Shown: positions 18,832-27,581, counted from the stretch's first letter. The stretch is DNA of 64,000 bases from Avibacterium sp. 20-132 (GCF_023611925.1 NZ_CP091456.1:2150001-2214000), one strand, 5' to 3'. Translations and numbers: made by a program. The notes: a model not told the origin generated them from the sequence alone.

Positions 18832-19322
18832 TGCGTAGAATTTTATCAGTATTATTAGAAAATGAATCAGGGGCGTTATCCCGCGTGGTTGGCTTGTTTT
18901 CTCAACGAGCCTTTAATATTGAAAGTTTGACGGTTGCACCTACTGATGATCCCACCCTTTCTCGTATGACCATTGAGGCTTACGGCGATGAGCAAGTGCT
19001 GGAGCAAATTGAAAAGCAACTGCATAAATTGGTGGACGTGTTTAAAGTGATAAGCCTAAGTGATTGCGAACACGTTGAGCGTGAAGTAATGTTGGTGAAA
19101 GTGCGTGCGCAAGGCAGTTCCCGTGATGAGTTAAAACGTTTAGCGGAAATCTTCCGTGGACAAATTGTGGACGTTACCACCAAATCTTACACCATTCAAC
19201 TTGTGGGAACGAAAGATAAACTTGATGCTTTCGTGAAAGCATTAAAAGAAGAAAGTGCATTGATTGAAATTGTTCGCTCAGGGTTGATTAGCCTGTCTCG
19301 TGGCGAGAAAAATTGCTTATAG
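18831..19322 (+). CDS. ilvH: Acetolactate synthase III regulatory subunit
   Basis: IlvH is the small subunit that activates IlvI and confers valine feedback inhibition through its ACT domain. The 163-residue protein starts [19 protein letters not shown], typical of the family, with the N-terminal ACT domain at residues 1-80 and the C-terminal domain after. Its ATG overlaps the ilvI stop (TAATG), so the two are translationally coupled. A paired uptake-signal terminator follows. Confidence 0.97.
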   Translation: MRRILSVLLENESGALSRVVGLFSQRAFNIESLTVAPTDDPTLSRMTIEAYGDEQVLEQIEKQLHKLVDVFKVISLSDCEHVEREVMLVKVRAQGSSRDELKRLAEIFRGQIVDVTTKSYTIQLVGTKDKLDAFVKALKEESALIEIVRSGLISLSRGEKNCL

Positions 19323-19348
19323 GAAATCTAGTAAAAAACAACAAAAAG

Positions 19349-19378
19349 AAAGTGCGGTGGTTTTTTCCGCACTTTTTT
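19349..19378. terminator. Paired uptake-signal hairpin between ilvH and a convergent dehydrogenase gene
   Basis: AAAGTGCGG at 19349-19357 and CCGCACTTT at 19367-19375 form a tight 9-bp stem followed by T residues. It can serve ilvH on the plus strand and the dehydrogenase gene on the minus strand. Confidence 0.75.
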
Positions 19379-19400
19379 GATCAATTCTCTTTACCTATCA

Positions 19401-20351
19401 TTAACAATTCAACCCTGTGCTTTCAGCCACTTTTTCGACCACTTGGCGTAAAGCATTGGCACATTGGTGAAGTTGCTCAAGTTCATTGGCAGGAAGTTTG
19501 TATTTCAAAATGTGTTCTACGCCGTTATTACTAATAACCATCGGCACATTGATCACCACATCCTGTAAACCGTATTCACCATTGAGCATTGTGCCAACGG
19601 GCAACACAGAATATTCATTAATACTAATCGCTCGAATAATACGGAACACGCTAGCAGCAATGGCGTGGTTGGTGTTGAGTTTTAAACTGAATACCTCCAA
19701 ACCAATGGCTTTGGTTGCGTTGAGCAGTTCTTGAGGATCGAGCATTGGCACATCATTTTGCTGACAAAAATCATCAATTTTTTGCCCTGCAATATTCACG
19801 ATACTCCAAGGAATAAAACTATTTGCACCGTGTTCCCCCATTACATAACCGAACACGTTTTTCGGATCGATTTTGACTTTATCAGCAATAATTTTCATCA
19901 TTCGCGCCGTATCCACTACACAACCAGCACTAATCACACGGTGTGCGGGGAAGTTGGTGTTACGAATAATAAAATGGGTCAGAATATCACAGGGATTGGT
20001 CACCACAATGAGAATCGCGTTTGGGGTATAGTGTTCTAATTGGCGGGCAATATCCACGGCGATTTTGGCATTAATATGACCGATTTCTAAGCGATCTTGT
20101 CCCACTTTAATTTGCGCACCCGCCGTGATCACCACCACGTCGCTATCACGCGTGTCTTCATATTCTCCCGCAATAATTTTGGTATTTTTAGCGAAAGTTA
20201 ACGCACTGGTATGGCTGAAATCCAATTGTTCGCCACGGGTACGTTCTTTATTCAGGTCGACCAAGACCACTTCTTGGCATTCACCCATTGTAAGAAGATA
20301 ATTACAAATGCCTACGCCCACTGCGCCTGCGCCAATAATTGAAACTTTCAT
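19401..20351 (-). CDS. L-2-hydroxyacid dehydrogenase of the lactate/malate dehydrogenase family
   Basis: A 316-residue NAD-dependent oxidoreductase. It has the GAGAVGVGI nucleotide fold (residues 7-15), Asp32 as the NAD-selective acidic residue, the substrate arginine Arg87, Asp147 and Arg150 in DTAR, and catalytic His174 in GEHG. At the substrate-discriminating position (Gln in lactate, Arg in malate dehydrogenase) it has Ile81 in AQIKVGQDR. L-2-hydroxyisocaproate dehydrogenases also have a hydrophobic residue in this loop. It may thus act on branched 2-oxoacids rather than pyruvate (inference). It lies next to ilvIH and downstream of a LysR gene on the same strand. Confidence 0.85.
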   Translation of the reverse strand: MKVSIIGAGAVGVGICNYLLTMGECQEVVLVDLNKERTRGEQLDFSHTSALTFAKNTKIIAGEYEDTRDSDVVVITAGAQIKVGQDRLEIGHINAKIAVDIARQLEHYTPNAILIVVTNPCDILTHFIIRNTNFPAHRVISAGCVVDTARMMKIIADKVKIDPKNVFGYVMGEHGANSFIPWSIVNIAGQKIDDFCQQNDVPMLDPQELLNATKAIGLEVFSLKLNTNHAIAASVFRIIRAISINEYSVLPVGTMLNGEYGLQDVVINVPMVISNNGVEHILKYKLPANELEQLHQCANALRQVVEKVAESTGLNC

Positions 20352-20452
20352 TGTGTTTTCCTGTATTTATTATGTGTTAGGTTGTTTTCAAAAAGGCGTT
20401 AATCTTACTTTATCTCTTTCTCTTGCTCAATGGTTGAATAAAAAGTGCGGTA

Positions 20453-21334
20453 TTATTTTTGCCAATTTTTTGCGATTTCGCTTAAAAAATTAACAAATGT
20501 TCGCACTGTTGGCGCAAGCCCGCGATTTTTGTAATAAATTGCATATAAAGGCGCTGATTCGAGTTGCCAATCAGGTAATAACTTTTGCCAATTGGGTTGA
20601 ATTAAATTGGGCAATTCAGGCAATAGGGCAATACCGTAGTCATCTTCCACTAATTGGGCTAATACCGCCGCATCATTGGCTTGCAAAGCTTTTTTCAGTT
20701 GTATCAATTCCCGTTGATTGCCTTGCTTGAACAGCCAATTTTTGCCATCACTTTTATGCAGCAGGCGATGGCTTTTCAATTCTTGTGGTGTTTGTGGGAC
20801 GCCATTTTTACTTAAATAATTTGGCGAGGCATAAATTCCAGAAGAAATATCAAAAAGATGCTTTGCTACCACGTCATCAAGGTCAAGATCCCCAATGCGT
20901 AAGGCAATATCCACCCCTTCTTGCAATAAATTAGCACGGCGATTTTCCATTGTAATGTTTAGCTCAACATCAGAGTGTTGCTGTAAATAGTGCGATAAAT
21001 GTGGGGTGAGCCAATAACGTAAAATCTCACTGGAAACCGAAATGCGTAGTAAACCACGAGGCGTGGCTAAACAATTTGCCACAGAATTTACCGCACTTTC
21101 GGCAGCTTCCACAGCGAGTAAGGCGTGTTGGTAAAAATGTTCACCAAGATCATTTAATCGTACCCCATTGCGATTGCGATCAAGCAGCTTGCTACCGAGC
21201 TGATTTTCTAACTCCGTCAAACGACGGCTTAAACGCGATTTTGGCACACTTAATTGTTCAGCAGCTTGGGTTAAGCTACCAGATTGGATCACGCTCACAA
21301 AAAAGCGCATATCATTGAGATCAATTTGTTGCAT
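20453..21334 (-). CDS. LysR-family transcriptional regulator, YhaJ-like
   Basis: A 293-residue LysR-type regulator: an N-terminal winged helix-turn-helix (about residues 4-63, with GSLTQAAEQLSVPKSRLSRRL) followed by a two-lobe effector-binding domain. It resembles the group that includes E. coli YhaJ. Downstream on the same strand is the hydroxyacid dehydrogenase; upstream and divergent are a DUF896 gene and a pirin gene. In E. coli yhaJ neighbours the pirin yhaK, so control of the pirin is a reasonable guess. The effector is unknown. Confidence 0.88.
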   Translation of the reverse strand: MQQIDLNDMRFFVSVIQSGSLTQAAEQLSVPKSRLSRRLTELENQLGSKLLDRNRNGVRLNDLGEHFYQHALLAVEAAESAVNSVANCLATPRGLLRISVSSEILRYWLTPHLSHYLQQHSDVELNITMENRRANLLQEGVDIALRIGDLDLDDVVAKHLFDISSGIYASPNYLSKNGVPQTPQELKSHRLLHKSDGKNWLFKQGNQRELIQLKKALQANDAAVLAQLVEDDYGIALLPELPNLIQPNWQKLLPDWQLESAPLYAIYYKNRGLAPTVRTFVNFLSEIAKNWQK

Positions 21335-21485
21335 AAATAGAACCTTGGGTTTTATTTTTGATTATTGTTTGATGTATGGAACAAGTATAAACTACGCCAC
21401 AAGAAATAAGCAAACATTTAGAGGCTATCGATAACTCACATATAAAATGAACTATCAACAGCTTCTAACAACAAGGAGAAAGAAA

Positions 21486-21725
21486 ATGCGTATTTTAGAA
21501 TTAGATAGAATTAACGAATTAGCCCGTAAAGCAAAAGTTACCGCACTTTCTGAAGCTGAATTAAATGAGCGTAGTGCGTTACGTCAGCGTTATTTAGCCG
21601 CAATCCGTGGACAATTGACCAATATTTTATCTACTGTCAGTGTGGTTGATCCAGAGGGCAATGATGTTACCCCAACTAAATTGCGTGAAGCGCAACGTAA
21701 TGGAATGCAAGTAGCGACTTATTAA
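21486..21725 (+). CDS. DUF896 (UPF0291) family protein
   Basis: A 79-residue soluble protein of the DUF896/UPF0291 (YnzC) family, recognised by INELARKAK then LSEAELNERSALRQRYL then IRGQLTNIL. The family forms a short helical hairpin and has no established function. The ATG at 21486 has a good AAGGAG site; an upstream ATG at 21447 has none. An uptake signal is within the coding sequence at about 21540. The pirin gene follows after a perfect palindrome and 69 nt. Confidence 0.9.
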   Translation: MRILELDRINELARKAKVTALSEAELNERSALRQRYLAAIRGQLTNILSTVSVVDPEGNDVTPTKLREAQRNGMQVATY

Positions 21726-21735
21726 TGAACTCACC

Positions 21736-21753
21736 GCCCTGAATATTCAGGGC
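21736..21753. repeat. Perfect 18-bp palindrome between DUF896 and pirin genes
   Basis: The 18 bases read the same on both strands (GCCCTGAAT and its complement). No T-tract follows on the plus strand, so it could be a weak terminator or an operator. Confidence 0.6.
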
Positions 21754-21794
21754 ATCACAAAAAACAGAATTTATCAAATTTAGGAGAAAAAATT

Positions 21795-22664
21795 ATGCGT
21801 ACAGTAAATCGAGTTTATACCGCACCACAAAAACACTGGGTTGGCGATGGTTTTTATGTGTCACCATTATTCTCACATAGCCAACAAGACAAAGTCACTA
21901 GCCCATTTTTGATGCTAGATTATGCAATGCCAATGGAATTTAAACCTCATAACGGCGCGCCAAGAGGCGTAGGCGCACATCCACACGCAGGATTTGAAAC
22001 CGTTACGATTGCGTTGCAAGGTGAAGTAGAACACCGCGATAGCGATGGCAATGGTGGCGTGATTGGAGCAGGTGATGTGCAATGGATGACCGCAGGAAAT
22101 GGCATTGTTCACCAAGAGTTTCATAGCGAAAATTTCAGCCGAACAGGCGGAACTTTTGAAATGTTACAACTTTGGGTAAATTTGCCAGCGAAAGATAAAA
22201 ATGCCCCAGCAGGCTATCAAAGCATTAAAGCGGCAGATATTCCAGCTTATCACTTTGCCGATAATGCGGGTACAGCACGCATTATTGCAGGGGAGCTGGA
22301 TGGCGTAAAAGGGCCTGCCCGTACCTTTACCGAGTTAAATATGTGGGAAATGGATATTAATGCGAACCACAGCGTAACCATTAACGTACCAGAAAGCCAC
22401 CATTTAATGCTGGTAGCATTGCGTGGAACGGCACTGATTAATGATAGCGATCGTGCTGCACCAACCGAATTGGTGATTTTCAATCACGAAAGCGGTGAAG
22501 TCAAAATCACCGCAGGTGAGGAAAACGTCAAAATGGTTTTACTCAGTGGCGTACCAATTAATGAACCAATTGCCGCCTATGGCCCGTTTGTAATGAACAC
22601 CCGCGAAGAATTAATCGAAAAATTCAACGCGTTTAACAAAGGCGAGTTTGGTAATATTCATTAA
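21795..22664 (+). CDS. Pirin family protein
   Basis: A 289-residue pirin with two cupin domains. The N-terminal cupin has the metal-binding pattern HPHAGFETVT (near residue 56) and GNGIVHQEF (near residue 99), where two histidines, another histidine and a glutamate bind iron. Bacterial pirins such as YhhW and YhaK have been reported as quercetinases or redox sensors; the role here is unknown. A Shine-Dalgarno AGGAG precedes the ATG. A 49-nt hairpin identical to one 777 bp downstream ends the unit. Confidence 0.92.
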   Translation: MRTVNRVYTAPQKHWVGDGFYVSPLFSHSQQDKVTSPFLMLDYAMPMEFKPHNGAPRGVGAHPHAGFETVTIALQGEVEHRDSDGNGGVIGAGDVQWMTAGNGIVHQEFHSENFSRTGGTFEMLQLWVNLPAKDKNAPAGYQSIKAADIPAYHFADNAGTARIIAGELDGVKGPARTFTELNMWEMDINANHSVTINVPESHHLMLVALRGTALINDSDRAAPTELVIFNHESGEVKITAGEENVKMVLLSGVPINEPIAAYGPFVMNTREELIEKFNAFNKGEFGNIH

Positions 22665-22680
22665 TCCTCAATCACTGAAT

Positions 22681-22730
22681 AAGTGCGGTGGTTTTAAGAG
22701 AAATTTCTCTAAAAACCACCGCACTTTTTA
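22681..22730. terminator. Paired uptake-signal hairpin, copy A
   Basis: A near-perfect 49-nt inverted repeat: AAGTGCGGTGGTTTT and its complement flank the palindrome AGAGAAATTTCTCT. Copy B at 23458-23506 is identical over all 49 bases. Confidence 0.85.
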
Positions 22731-22752
22731 TTTTGATTCAGAATGAATTTGA

Positions 22753-22798
22753 TTGTGGAGTGAGTAAAATTTCTTTATGATGTGTTACAAAGTAACAC
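22753..22798 (+). promoter_or_regulatory. Promoter and operator of the PemIK-type module
   Basis: A -35 TTGTGG (22753-22758), 17-nt spacer and -10 TATGAT (22776-22781) are followed directly by a perfect inverted repeat GTGTTAC-AAA-GTAACAC (22782-22798). This is where an autoregulating antitoxin would bind. Confidence 0.65.
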
Positions 22799-22815
22799 GA
22801 ACAAAGGAAAATATG

Positions 22816-23085
22816 ATGCAAGGTAGATTAAGACAACAAGGTGGGGCGATTATTTTAACGGTACCCAATTCAATTGCTGTTCAAATGGGCTGGCAAGCGG
22901 GCAATGTGTTAAATATTGAAACAAAAAATGAAACCGTCGTGTTAAGTGCTGTTAAGCGTCAGCCTAAAGGGCGAAAAAATCTTACTCAGTTGTTAGAAGG
23001 CATTGATAGTGAAGAAATAACAGCGTTAAACAAGGATGTCGCAGAAATAATGGAAAGCTCAGCACAAGGTAAAGAAGTATGGTAA
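22816..23085 (+). CDS. PemI/MazE-type antitoxin
   Basis: An 89-residue antitoxin with an AbrB/MazE-type swapped-hairpin domain (RLRQQGGAIILTVPNSIAVQMGW, about residues 4-26) and a longer acidic C terminus for toxin binding. The start at 22816 is chosen because AAGGA lies 7 nt upstream; 22813 and 22777 are in frame, but the latter lies inside the operator. The last codons overlap the toxin start. Such antitoxins neutralise the toxin and repress their own promoter. Confidence 0.85.
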   Translation: MQGRLRQQGGAIILTVPNSIAVQMGWQAGNVLNIETKNETVVLSAVKRQPKGRKNLTQLLEGIDSEEITALNKDVAEIMESSAQGKEVW

Positions 23086-23441
23086 TGCGCGTGCCAAAAA
23101 AGGGAGAAATTTGGTATGTTGATCCCGATCCTAGCTTAGGGCGAGAACTACGCAAGCCTCATTATTTTATTGTAATTTCGGAGCAAGTATTAAATAAAGC
23201 GCTAGGTGTGGCAATTTGTTGCCCTATCTCTAGTGGTGGAAAGGCGGCTCGTTCGCAAAGTGTTACCGTAGTATTAGATGGTGCGAGTACTAAATCAGGA
23301 GCGGTAACTGGCGTTATTCTTTGTCACCAAATACATTCTCTTGATTTGAACGCTCGTAATGCAAAATTTGCTACGGTGGCAGAACCTCATTTAATAGACG
23401 AAGTAGTAATGAAATTAGTTGATCTTATTGATCCTCAATAA
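23079..23441 (+). CDS. PemK/MazF-type endoribonuclease toxin
   Basis: A 120-residue toxin of the PemK/MazF family, sequence-specific mRNA interferases. It has the family's beta-barrel sequence: PKKGEIWYVDPDPSLGRE, RKPHYFIVIS, a central CCPISSGG, and the C-terminal catalytic and dimer region. The start is the ATG at 23079 or 23085, both overlapping the antitoxin's end, so translation is coupled. The pair sits between two identical 49-nt hairpins. Confidence 0.9.
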   Translation: MVMRVPKKGEIWYVDPDPSLGRELRKPHYFIVISEQVLNKALGVAICCPISSGGKAARSQSVTVVLDGASTKSGAVTGVILCHQIHSLDLNARNAKFATVAEPHLIDEVVMKLVDLIDPQ

Positions 23442-23457
23442 AATGAGTTATGTATAA

Positions 23458-23507
23458 AAGTGCGGTGGTTTTAAGAGAAATTTCTCTAAAAACCACCGCA
23501 CTTTTTT
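23458..23507. terminator. Paired uptake-signal hairpin, copy B
   Basis: This is identical over 49 nt to copy A at 22681-22729 and has a T-run on the plus strand. It lies between the toxin gene and a converging MOSC-domain gene, so it can terminate both. Confidence 0.85.
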
Positions 23508-23515
23508 ATTTCAAT

Positions 23516-24310
23516 TTATTTCAATGCCAAAATGTTCACTTGATCATTCACGCGAATAACGCCGGTATTTAATGGAATTAAATTAATGCCGAAAAGTGGT
23601 GCGCCTTGTTCGTTGCGGTTGAGTTTTTTCAGCGTGCGGAAAGGTTCCATTTTTGGATCTGTTTGGTTGGTAATTGGGTTGCGTGTGGTAAGCACACAGC
23701 GTTCGCAAGGTTTACTGTGTAAGAATTTGACTTCACCAATTTGAATTTCAGCCCATTGTTGTTCTTCAAAGGGGATGATGCCATCAATGATTACATTTGG
23801 GCGGAATTGAAGGGGTAAAATTGGGCTTGGGCAAGCTTGTTGTAAGGCATTAAATGAGGCGGTAGTCGTGAGTAAAAGTGGGTAGCCGTCTGCAAAAGAG
23901 AGCGGTTGATCGGGGTAGCGTTTGATTGTGCGTTGCGTGTGTTCGCCTGTCCAGCGCAGTTGCACAGCACGACCGATTTTTTCGCTAAACCATTGATTAA
24001 TTTCTTGTGGTGCAAGTAACGAGTTAAATTCATTCCCCCACACTTCACAGGCTTGGCTTTGTTGAAAATCCGTATATTGAACTTGAATTGCTGAACCGTC
24101 TTTATGCTGAATATATAAGCCAAGCGGTGTCGGCAACGCGTGGAAATGATAAAGTTCCGCCTCTTTGCGTGCGGTGATAAAGGTGCCATCTAGTTCGGTA
24201 AGCATAAAGGTGCGGTCAAAATTAAGCCCTTGCGGTTGAACTACCGCTTGTGCCACTTCATAGCTTTGTGTTGATTTGATGGGGTATAGGTAAATATGCT
24301 GTAATTTCAT
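23516..24310 (-). CDS. MOSC-domain protein, YcbX-like
   Basis: A 264-residue MOSC-domain protein of the YcbX type. It has an N-terminal beta-barrel (YPIKSTQSYEVAQAVV, GLNFDRTFML) and a MOSC domain with the molybdenum-binding region RFRPNVIIDG..., KPCERCVLTTRNP near residue 205. E. coli YcbX detoxifies N-hydroxylated bases using molybdenum cofactor and carries an extra C-terminal 2Fe-2S domain. That domain is missing here, so an external electron donor would be needed. dacB lies 3 nt upstream on the same strand, probably one operon. Confidence 0.85.
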   Translation of the reverse strand: MKLQHIYLYPIKSTQSYEVAQAVVQPQGLNFDRTFMLTELDGTFITARKEAELYHFHALPTPLGLYIQHKDGSAIQVQYTDFQQSQACEVWGNEFNSLLAPQEINQWFSEKIGRAVQLRWTGEHTQRTIKRYPDQPLSFADGYPLLLTTTASFNALQQACPSPILPLQFRPNVIIDGIIPFEEQQWAEIQIGEVKFLHSKPCERCVLTTRNPITNQTDPKMEPFRTLKKLNRNEQGAPLFGINLIPLNTGVIRVNDQVNILALK

Positions 24311-24313
24311 TGT

Positions 24314-25756
24314 CTAATCCTCATAAAGTTGGCTGTATAGGGCATTTTCAAAACGCACTAAGGGTGCGCGTTTCGTTTTATTTTCCAGATCGCCCGTGGA
24401 ATAGCCGTTGATAAATTGTACGAATGCAATGCGTTGTCCTTTGCTATTTTGCATAAAGCCAGCCAGATTATAAACCCCTTTTAATGCGCCTGTTTTAGCC
24501 GAAATATTTTGTGCCAGAGGTGGGGCAATCATTGAACCACGTCCGCTTAGTGTGCCATCTACCCCGGCAATGGGAAAGATGTCTAATAAATGCAATTGTG
24601 CCTCGTTATTTGCAATATATTCAAGGGCTTGCAGCATAATATTGGCAGAGATTAGGTTGTGACGAGAAAGCCCTGAGCCATCGGCGATAATGCTATTATC
24701 AAATTTTATGCCTGCGCGAGTTTGCAAAATTTGGCGCATTGCTTTGGCGGAAAGTTGAAATGAAGCAGGACGTTTGTAATAGTGATAACCAATAGTGCGA
24801 AATAGAGCATCGGCAATTTGGTTGTCCGATTTTTTCATCATTTTTTTGATCAGTTCAGGCAATGGCTTAGAAAAATGTTGTGCTAAAATTTGTCCTTGCT
24901 GGGTTATGTGAGGTTGTTGGATGTTGCCGTTAAACGAAATGCCAAGGCGGTTTAATTGGTGTTGAATAATTGCCGCGGCATAAGCATTAGGATCTTGCAC
25001 GGCAAAACTGAGTGCAAAAGGTTTGGCTTGATGCGCTAAGCAGCCTTTAATTTGATAGCGATTATTATCGTGTAGTATCGCATCAAGCTGACAATAAGGG
25101 GCTTCTTCTTTGCTTGCGACACGAACTTGTCCAAATACTTGAACGGGATATTGTGCAGGCACATTGAATTTCACCAATTCGCCCGTAGGTAGGTTAGCAT
25201 CAAGATCTACATAAAAACAGTTGTGATTGATGTTCACAGCGGCTGGTGGTGAATTAAAGCACATTGATAGGTCGTTCCAAATCCAACCTAAGCCACGGTC
25301 GTGTCCAGTAAATACCGCCGTATCTAAAATGAGATCCCCTTTGATGCGTTGAATACCTTGTTGCTTTAATTGGGCAAGCAACTGATAGAGTTGATCGCTG
25401 GTTAAATCAGGGTCACCGGTGAATTTAATAATTAAGTTACCTTGTAACTCACCATTTTCAATATTGCCGTCTCGTAATAAACTCGTTTCAAAATGAAATT
25501 CATCGCCAAGGCTCAGTTTGGCAGCGAGTGCAGTAAACACTTTTTGTGTACTTGCAGGGAGCATAAAGGTTTGTGGATTCAGTGCGGTGAGAATTTCTTG
25601 CGTTTTTAAGTTTTTCGCTACGAACGAAAGGCTTGTTCCCGTAGGAAGTTGTGTACGAAGTTCTTCAACGTCCACTTTAGCGGCGCTCTGTGAGGGGGAT
25701 AAAACAAAGGAAATCCCTAATACAAAAGGCCATAATTTTGATGATAATTTGTACAT
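24314..25756 (-). CDS. dacB: D-alanyl-D-alanine carboxypeptidase/endopeptidase (PBP4)
   Basis: DacB (PBP4) cleaves peptidoglycan cross-links and terminal D-alanine in the periplasm. The 480-residue product has an N-terminal signal peptide (about 25 residues ending SQSAA), the active-site Ser69-Thr-Gln-Lys72, an SDN motif (MKKSDNQIAD) and a C-terminal AKTGALKG triad. The MOSC-domain gene follows in the same transcript. The divergent gene is greA. Confidence 0.96.
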   Translation of the reverse strand: MYKLSSKLWPFVLGISFVLSPSQSAAKVDVEELRTQLPTGTSLSFVAKNLKTQEILTALNPQTFMLPASTQKVFTALAAKLSLGDEFHFETSLLRDGNIENGELQGNLIIKFTGDPDLTSDQLYQLLAQLKQQGIQRIKGDLILDTAVFTGHDRGLGWIWNDLSMCFNSPPAAVNINHNCFYVDLDANLPTGELVKFNVPAQYPVQVFGQVRVASKEEAPYCQLDAILHDNNRYQIKGCLAHQAKPFALSFAVQDPNAYAAAIIQHQLNRLGISFNGNIQQPHITQQGQILAQHFSKPLPELIKKMMKKSDNQIADALFRTIGYHYYKRPASFQLSAKAMRQILQTRAGIKFDNSIIADGSGLSRHNLISANIMLQALEYIANNEAQLHLLDIFPIAGVDGTLSGRGSMIAPPLAQNISAKTGALKGVYNLAGFMQNSKGQRIAFVQFINGYSTGDLENKTKRAPLVRFENALYSQLYED

Positions 25757-25945
25757 AAATAATCGCGATGGTTGCTATTTTTTTTCAGAAACACAATAAT
25801 AGTGCTGGATCTCGCGAGAGTAAAATTATTTCTCGCATAAATGATGTAATAATGCGATTTGCATTAAAATTATTTTTTGAGCTACGGCAAAGTATTGCTT
25901 TGCCGTGGTTTTATTTTTGACTAAAAAAGGAATAAGGATTTAGCA

Positions 25946-26422
25946 ATGCAACAAATTCCAATGACTGTACGCGGTGCAGCACAATTAAGAGAAGAATTGG
26001 ACTTTTTAAAAAATACTCGCCGTCCTGAAATCATTAAAGCCATTGCAGAAGCGCGTGAACACGGTGATTTAAAAGAAAATGCGGAATATCACGCGGCACG
26101 CGAGCAACAAGGTTTTTGTGAAGGGCGTATTCAAGAAATTGAAGGAAAGTTGGCGAATAGTCAAATCATTGATGTAACCAAAATGCCAAATAACGGCAAA
26201 GTTATCTTTGGTGCAACGGTCGTGTTAGTGAATGTGAATACTGAGGAAGAAGTAACCTATCAAATCGTGGGGGATGATGAAGCGGATATTAAACAAGGCT
26301 TGATTTCAGTAAATTCACCGATTGCTCGTGGCTTAATTGGCAAAGAAGTGGACGATAGCGTAACCATTACCACTCCCGGTGGAAAGGTTGAGTTTGATAT
26401 TATTGAAGTGGAATATAAATGA
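25946..26422 (+). CDS. greA: Transcription elongation factor GreA
   Basis: GreA rescues backtracked RNA polymerase by stimulating cleavage of the nascent RNA. The 158-residue protein has the N-terminal coiled-coil hairpin (residues 1-75) with acidic tip residues in [15 protein letters not shown], and a C-terminal FKBP-like domain ending [14 protein letters not shown]. The length matches the family. A hairpin between greA and the convergent yhbY can serve both. Confidence 0.98.
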   Translation: MQQIPMTVRGAAQLREELDFLKNTRRPEIIKAIAEAREHGDLKENAEYHAAREQQGFCEGRIQEIEGKLANSQIIDVTKMPNNGKVIFGATVVLVNVNTEEEVTYQIVGDDEADIKQGLISVNSPIARGLIGKEVDDSVTITTPGGKVEFDIIEVEYK

Positions 26423-26428
26423 AAAAGA

Positions 26429-26446
26429 GGGCGTTTTAATACGCCC
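26429..26446. terminator. Bidirectional hairpin between greA and yhbY
   Basis: GGGCGT at 26429 pairs with ACGCCC at 26441, between two converging stops, with short T and A runs on either side. Confidence 0.55.
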
Positions 26447-26454
26447 CATTTTAC

Positions 26455-26751
26455 TTATTTTTTAGGTAAGGAAATTTTATGTTCTTCGCTTGGGCGATAA
26501 AGCACAAGGATATGACCGATAGTTTGCACCGCAACAGCTTGCGTTTCTCTGACAATCGCATCAATAATAAGTTGTTTGGTTTCGCGATCAGCTCCTGCAA
26601 TTTTCACTTTAATTAATTCGTGATGATTGAGGGCGTTGTCAATTTCAGCGATAACCCCTTCGGTTAATCCATTTCCACCTAGCATAACGACAGGGCTTAA
26701 GTGGTGTGCAAGCCCTTTTAAAAATTGTTTTTGTTTTGTTGATAACTGCAT
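26455..26751 (-). CDS. yhbY: CRM-domain RNA-binding protein YhbY
   Basis: YhbY binds 50S ribosome precursors through a CRM RNA-binding domain. The 98-residue protein shows the family sequence: KQKQFLKGLAHHLSPVVMLGGNGLTEGV with the GxxG loop, and KVKIAGADRE further on. It lies back-to-back with rlmE, whose enzyme modifies 23S rRNA. The yhbY/rlmE/ftsH neighbourhood is conserved in gamma-proteobacteria. Confidence 0.95.
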   Translation of the reverse strand: MQLSTKQKQFLKGLAHHLSPVVMLGGNGLTEGVIAEIDNALNHHELIKVKIAGADRETKQLIIDAIVRETQAVAVQTIGHILVLYRPSEEHKISLPKK

Positions 26752-26868
26752 TAATTTAATCCTATGTTTATAAAGTGCGGTGTTTTTTATGGAGAAATTC
26801 CTAATACCACCTTGAACTGGGAAATTTTAACCTTATATTGACGAAACTACCACAAAAATTAAGAAATT

Positions 26869-27498
26869 ATGGGAAAGAAAAAACGTTCAGCAAGTTCAAC
26901 GCGTTGGTTAAATGAGCATTTTAAAGATCCATTTGTCCAAAAGGCACATAAGCAGAAGTTGCGTTCGCGAGCTTATTTTAAGCTTGATGAAATTCAACAA
27001 ACAGATCGTCTTTTTAAGCACGGAATGACCGTCGTGGATTTAGGAGCTGCTCCCGGAGGGTGGTCTCAGTATGTGGTGAGTCAAATTGGCGGTAAAGGTC
27101 GAGTCATTGCTTGTGATATTTTAGAGATGGATCCTATTGTCGGGGTTGATTTCTTGCAAGGGGATTTTCGTGAAGAGAATGTGCTTAATGCCTTGCTTGA
27201 ACGAGTTGGCGAAGCAAAAGTAGATGTAGTGATGTCTGATATGGCACCTAATTTTAGCGGAATGCCATCAGTAGATATTCCGCGTGCAATGTATTTAGTC
27301 GAGCTGGCTTTAGATATGTGCAAACAAGTATTGGCACATAAAGGCAGTTTTGTTGTAAAGGTTTTCCAAGGTGAGGGCTTTGATGAATACTTAAAAGAGA
27401 TTCGTTCTCTTTTCAGTGTTGTTAAAGTACGTAAACCTGAAGCATCTCGTGGACGTTCTCGCGAGGTGTATATTGTGGCAACGGGTTACAAATATTAA
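26869..27498 (+). CDS. rlmE: 23S rRNA (uridine-2'-O-)-methyltransferase RlmE
   Basis: RlmE (FtsJ/RrmJ) 2'-O-methylates U2552 in the A loop of 23S rRNA in the 50S subunit. The 209-residue protein has the SAM-binding motif [11 protein letters not shown] (near residue 57) and the K-D-K-E tetrad in [22 protein letters not shown] and REVYIVA. ftsH follows after 83 nt, as in E. coli. No terminator separates them. Confidence 0.97.
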   Translation: MGKKKRSASSTRWLNEHFKDPFVQKAHKQKLRSRAYFKLDEIQQTDRLFKHGMTVVDLGAAPGGWSQYVVSQIGGKGRVIACDILEMDPIVGVDFLQGDFREENVLNALLERVGEAKVDVVMSDMAPNFSGMPSVDIPRAMYLVELALDMCKQVLAHKGSFVVKVFQGEGFDEYLKEIRSLFSVVKVRKPEASRGRSREVYIVATGYKY

Positions 27499-27581
27499 CT
27501 ATAAATTCAATAACTTCTCATTTTGGAATGAATGTAGTAATCTTGTAACAAATTATTAACTTAGAAAAACGAGGTCAAACC

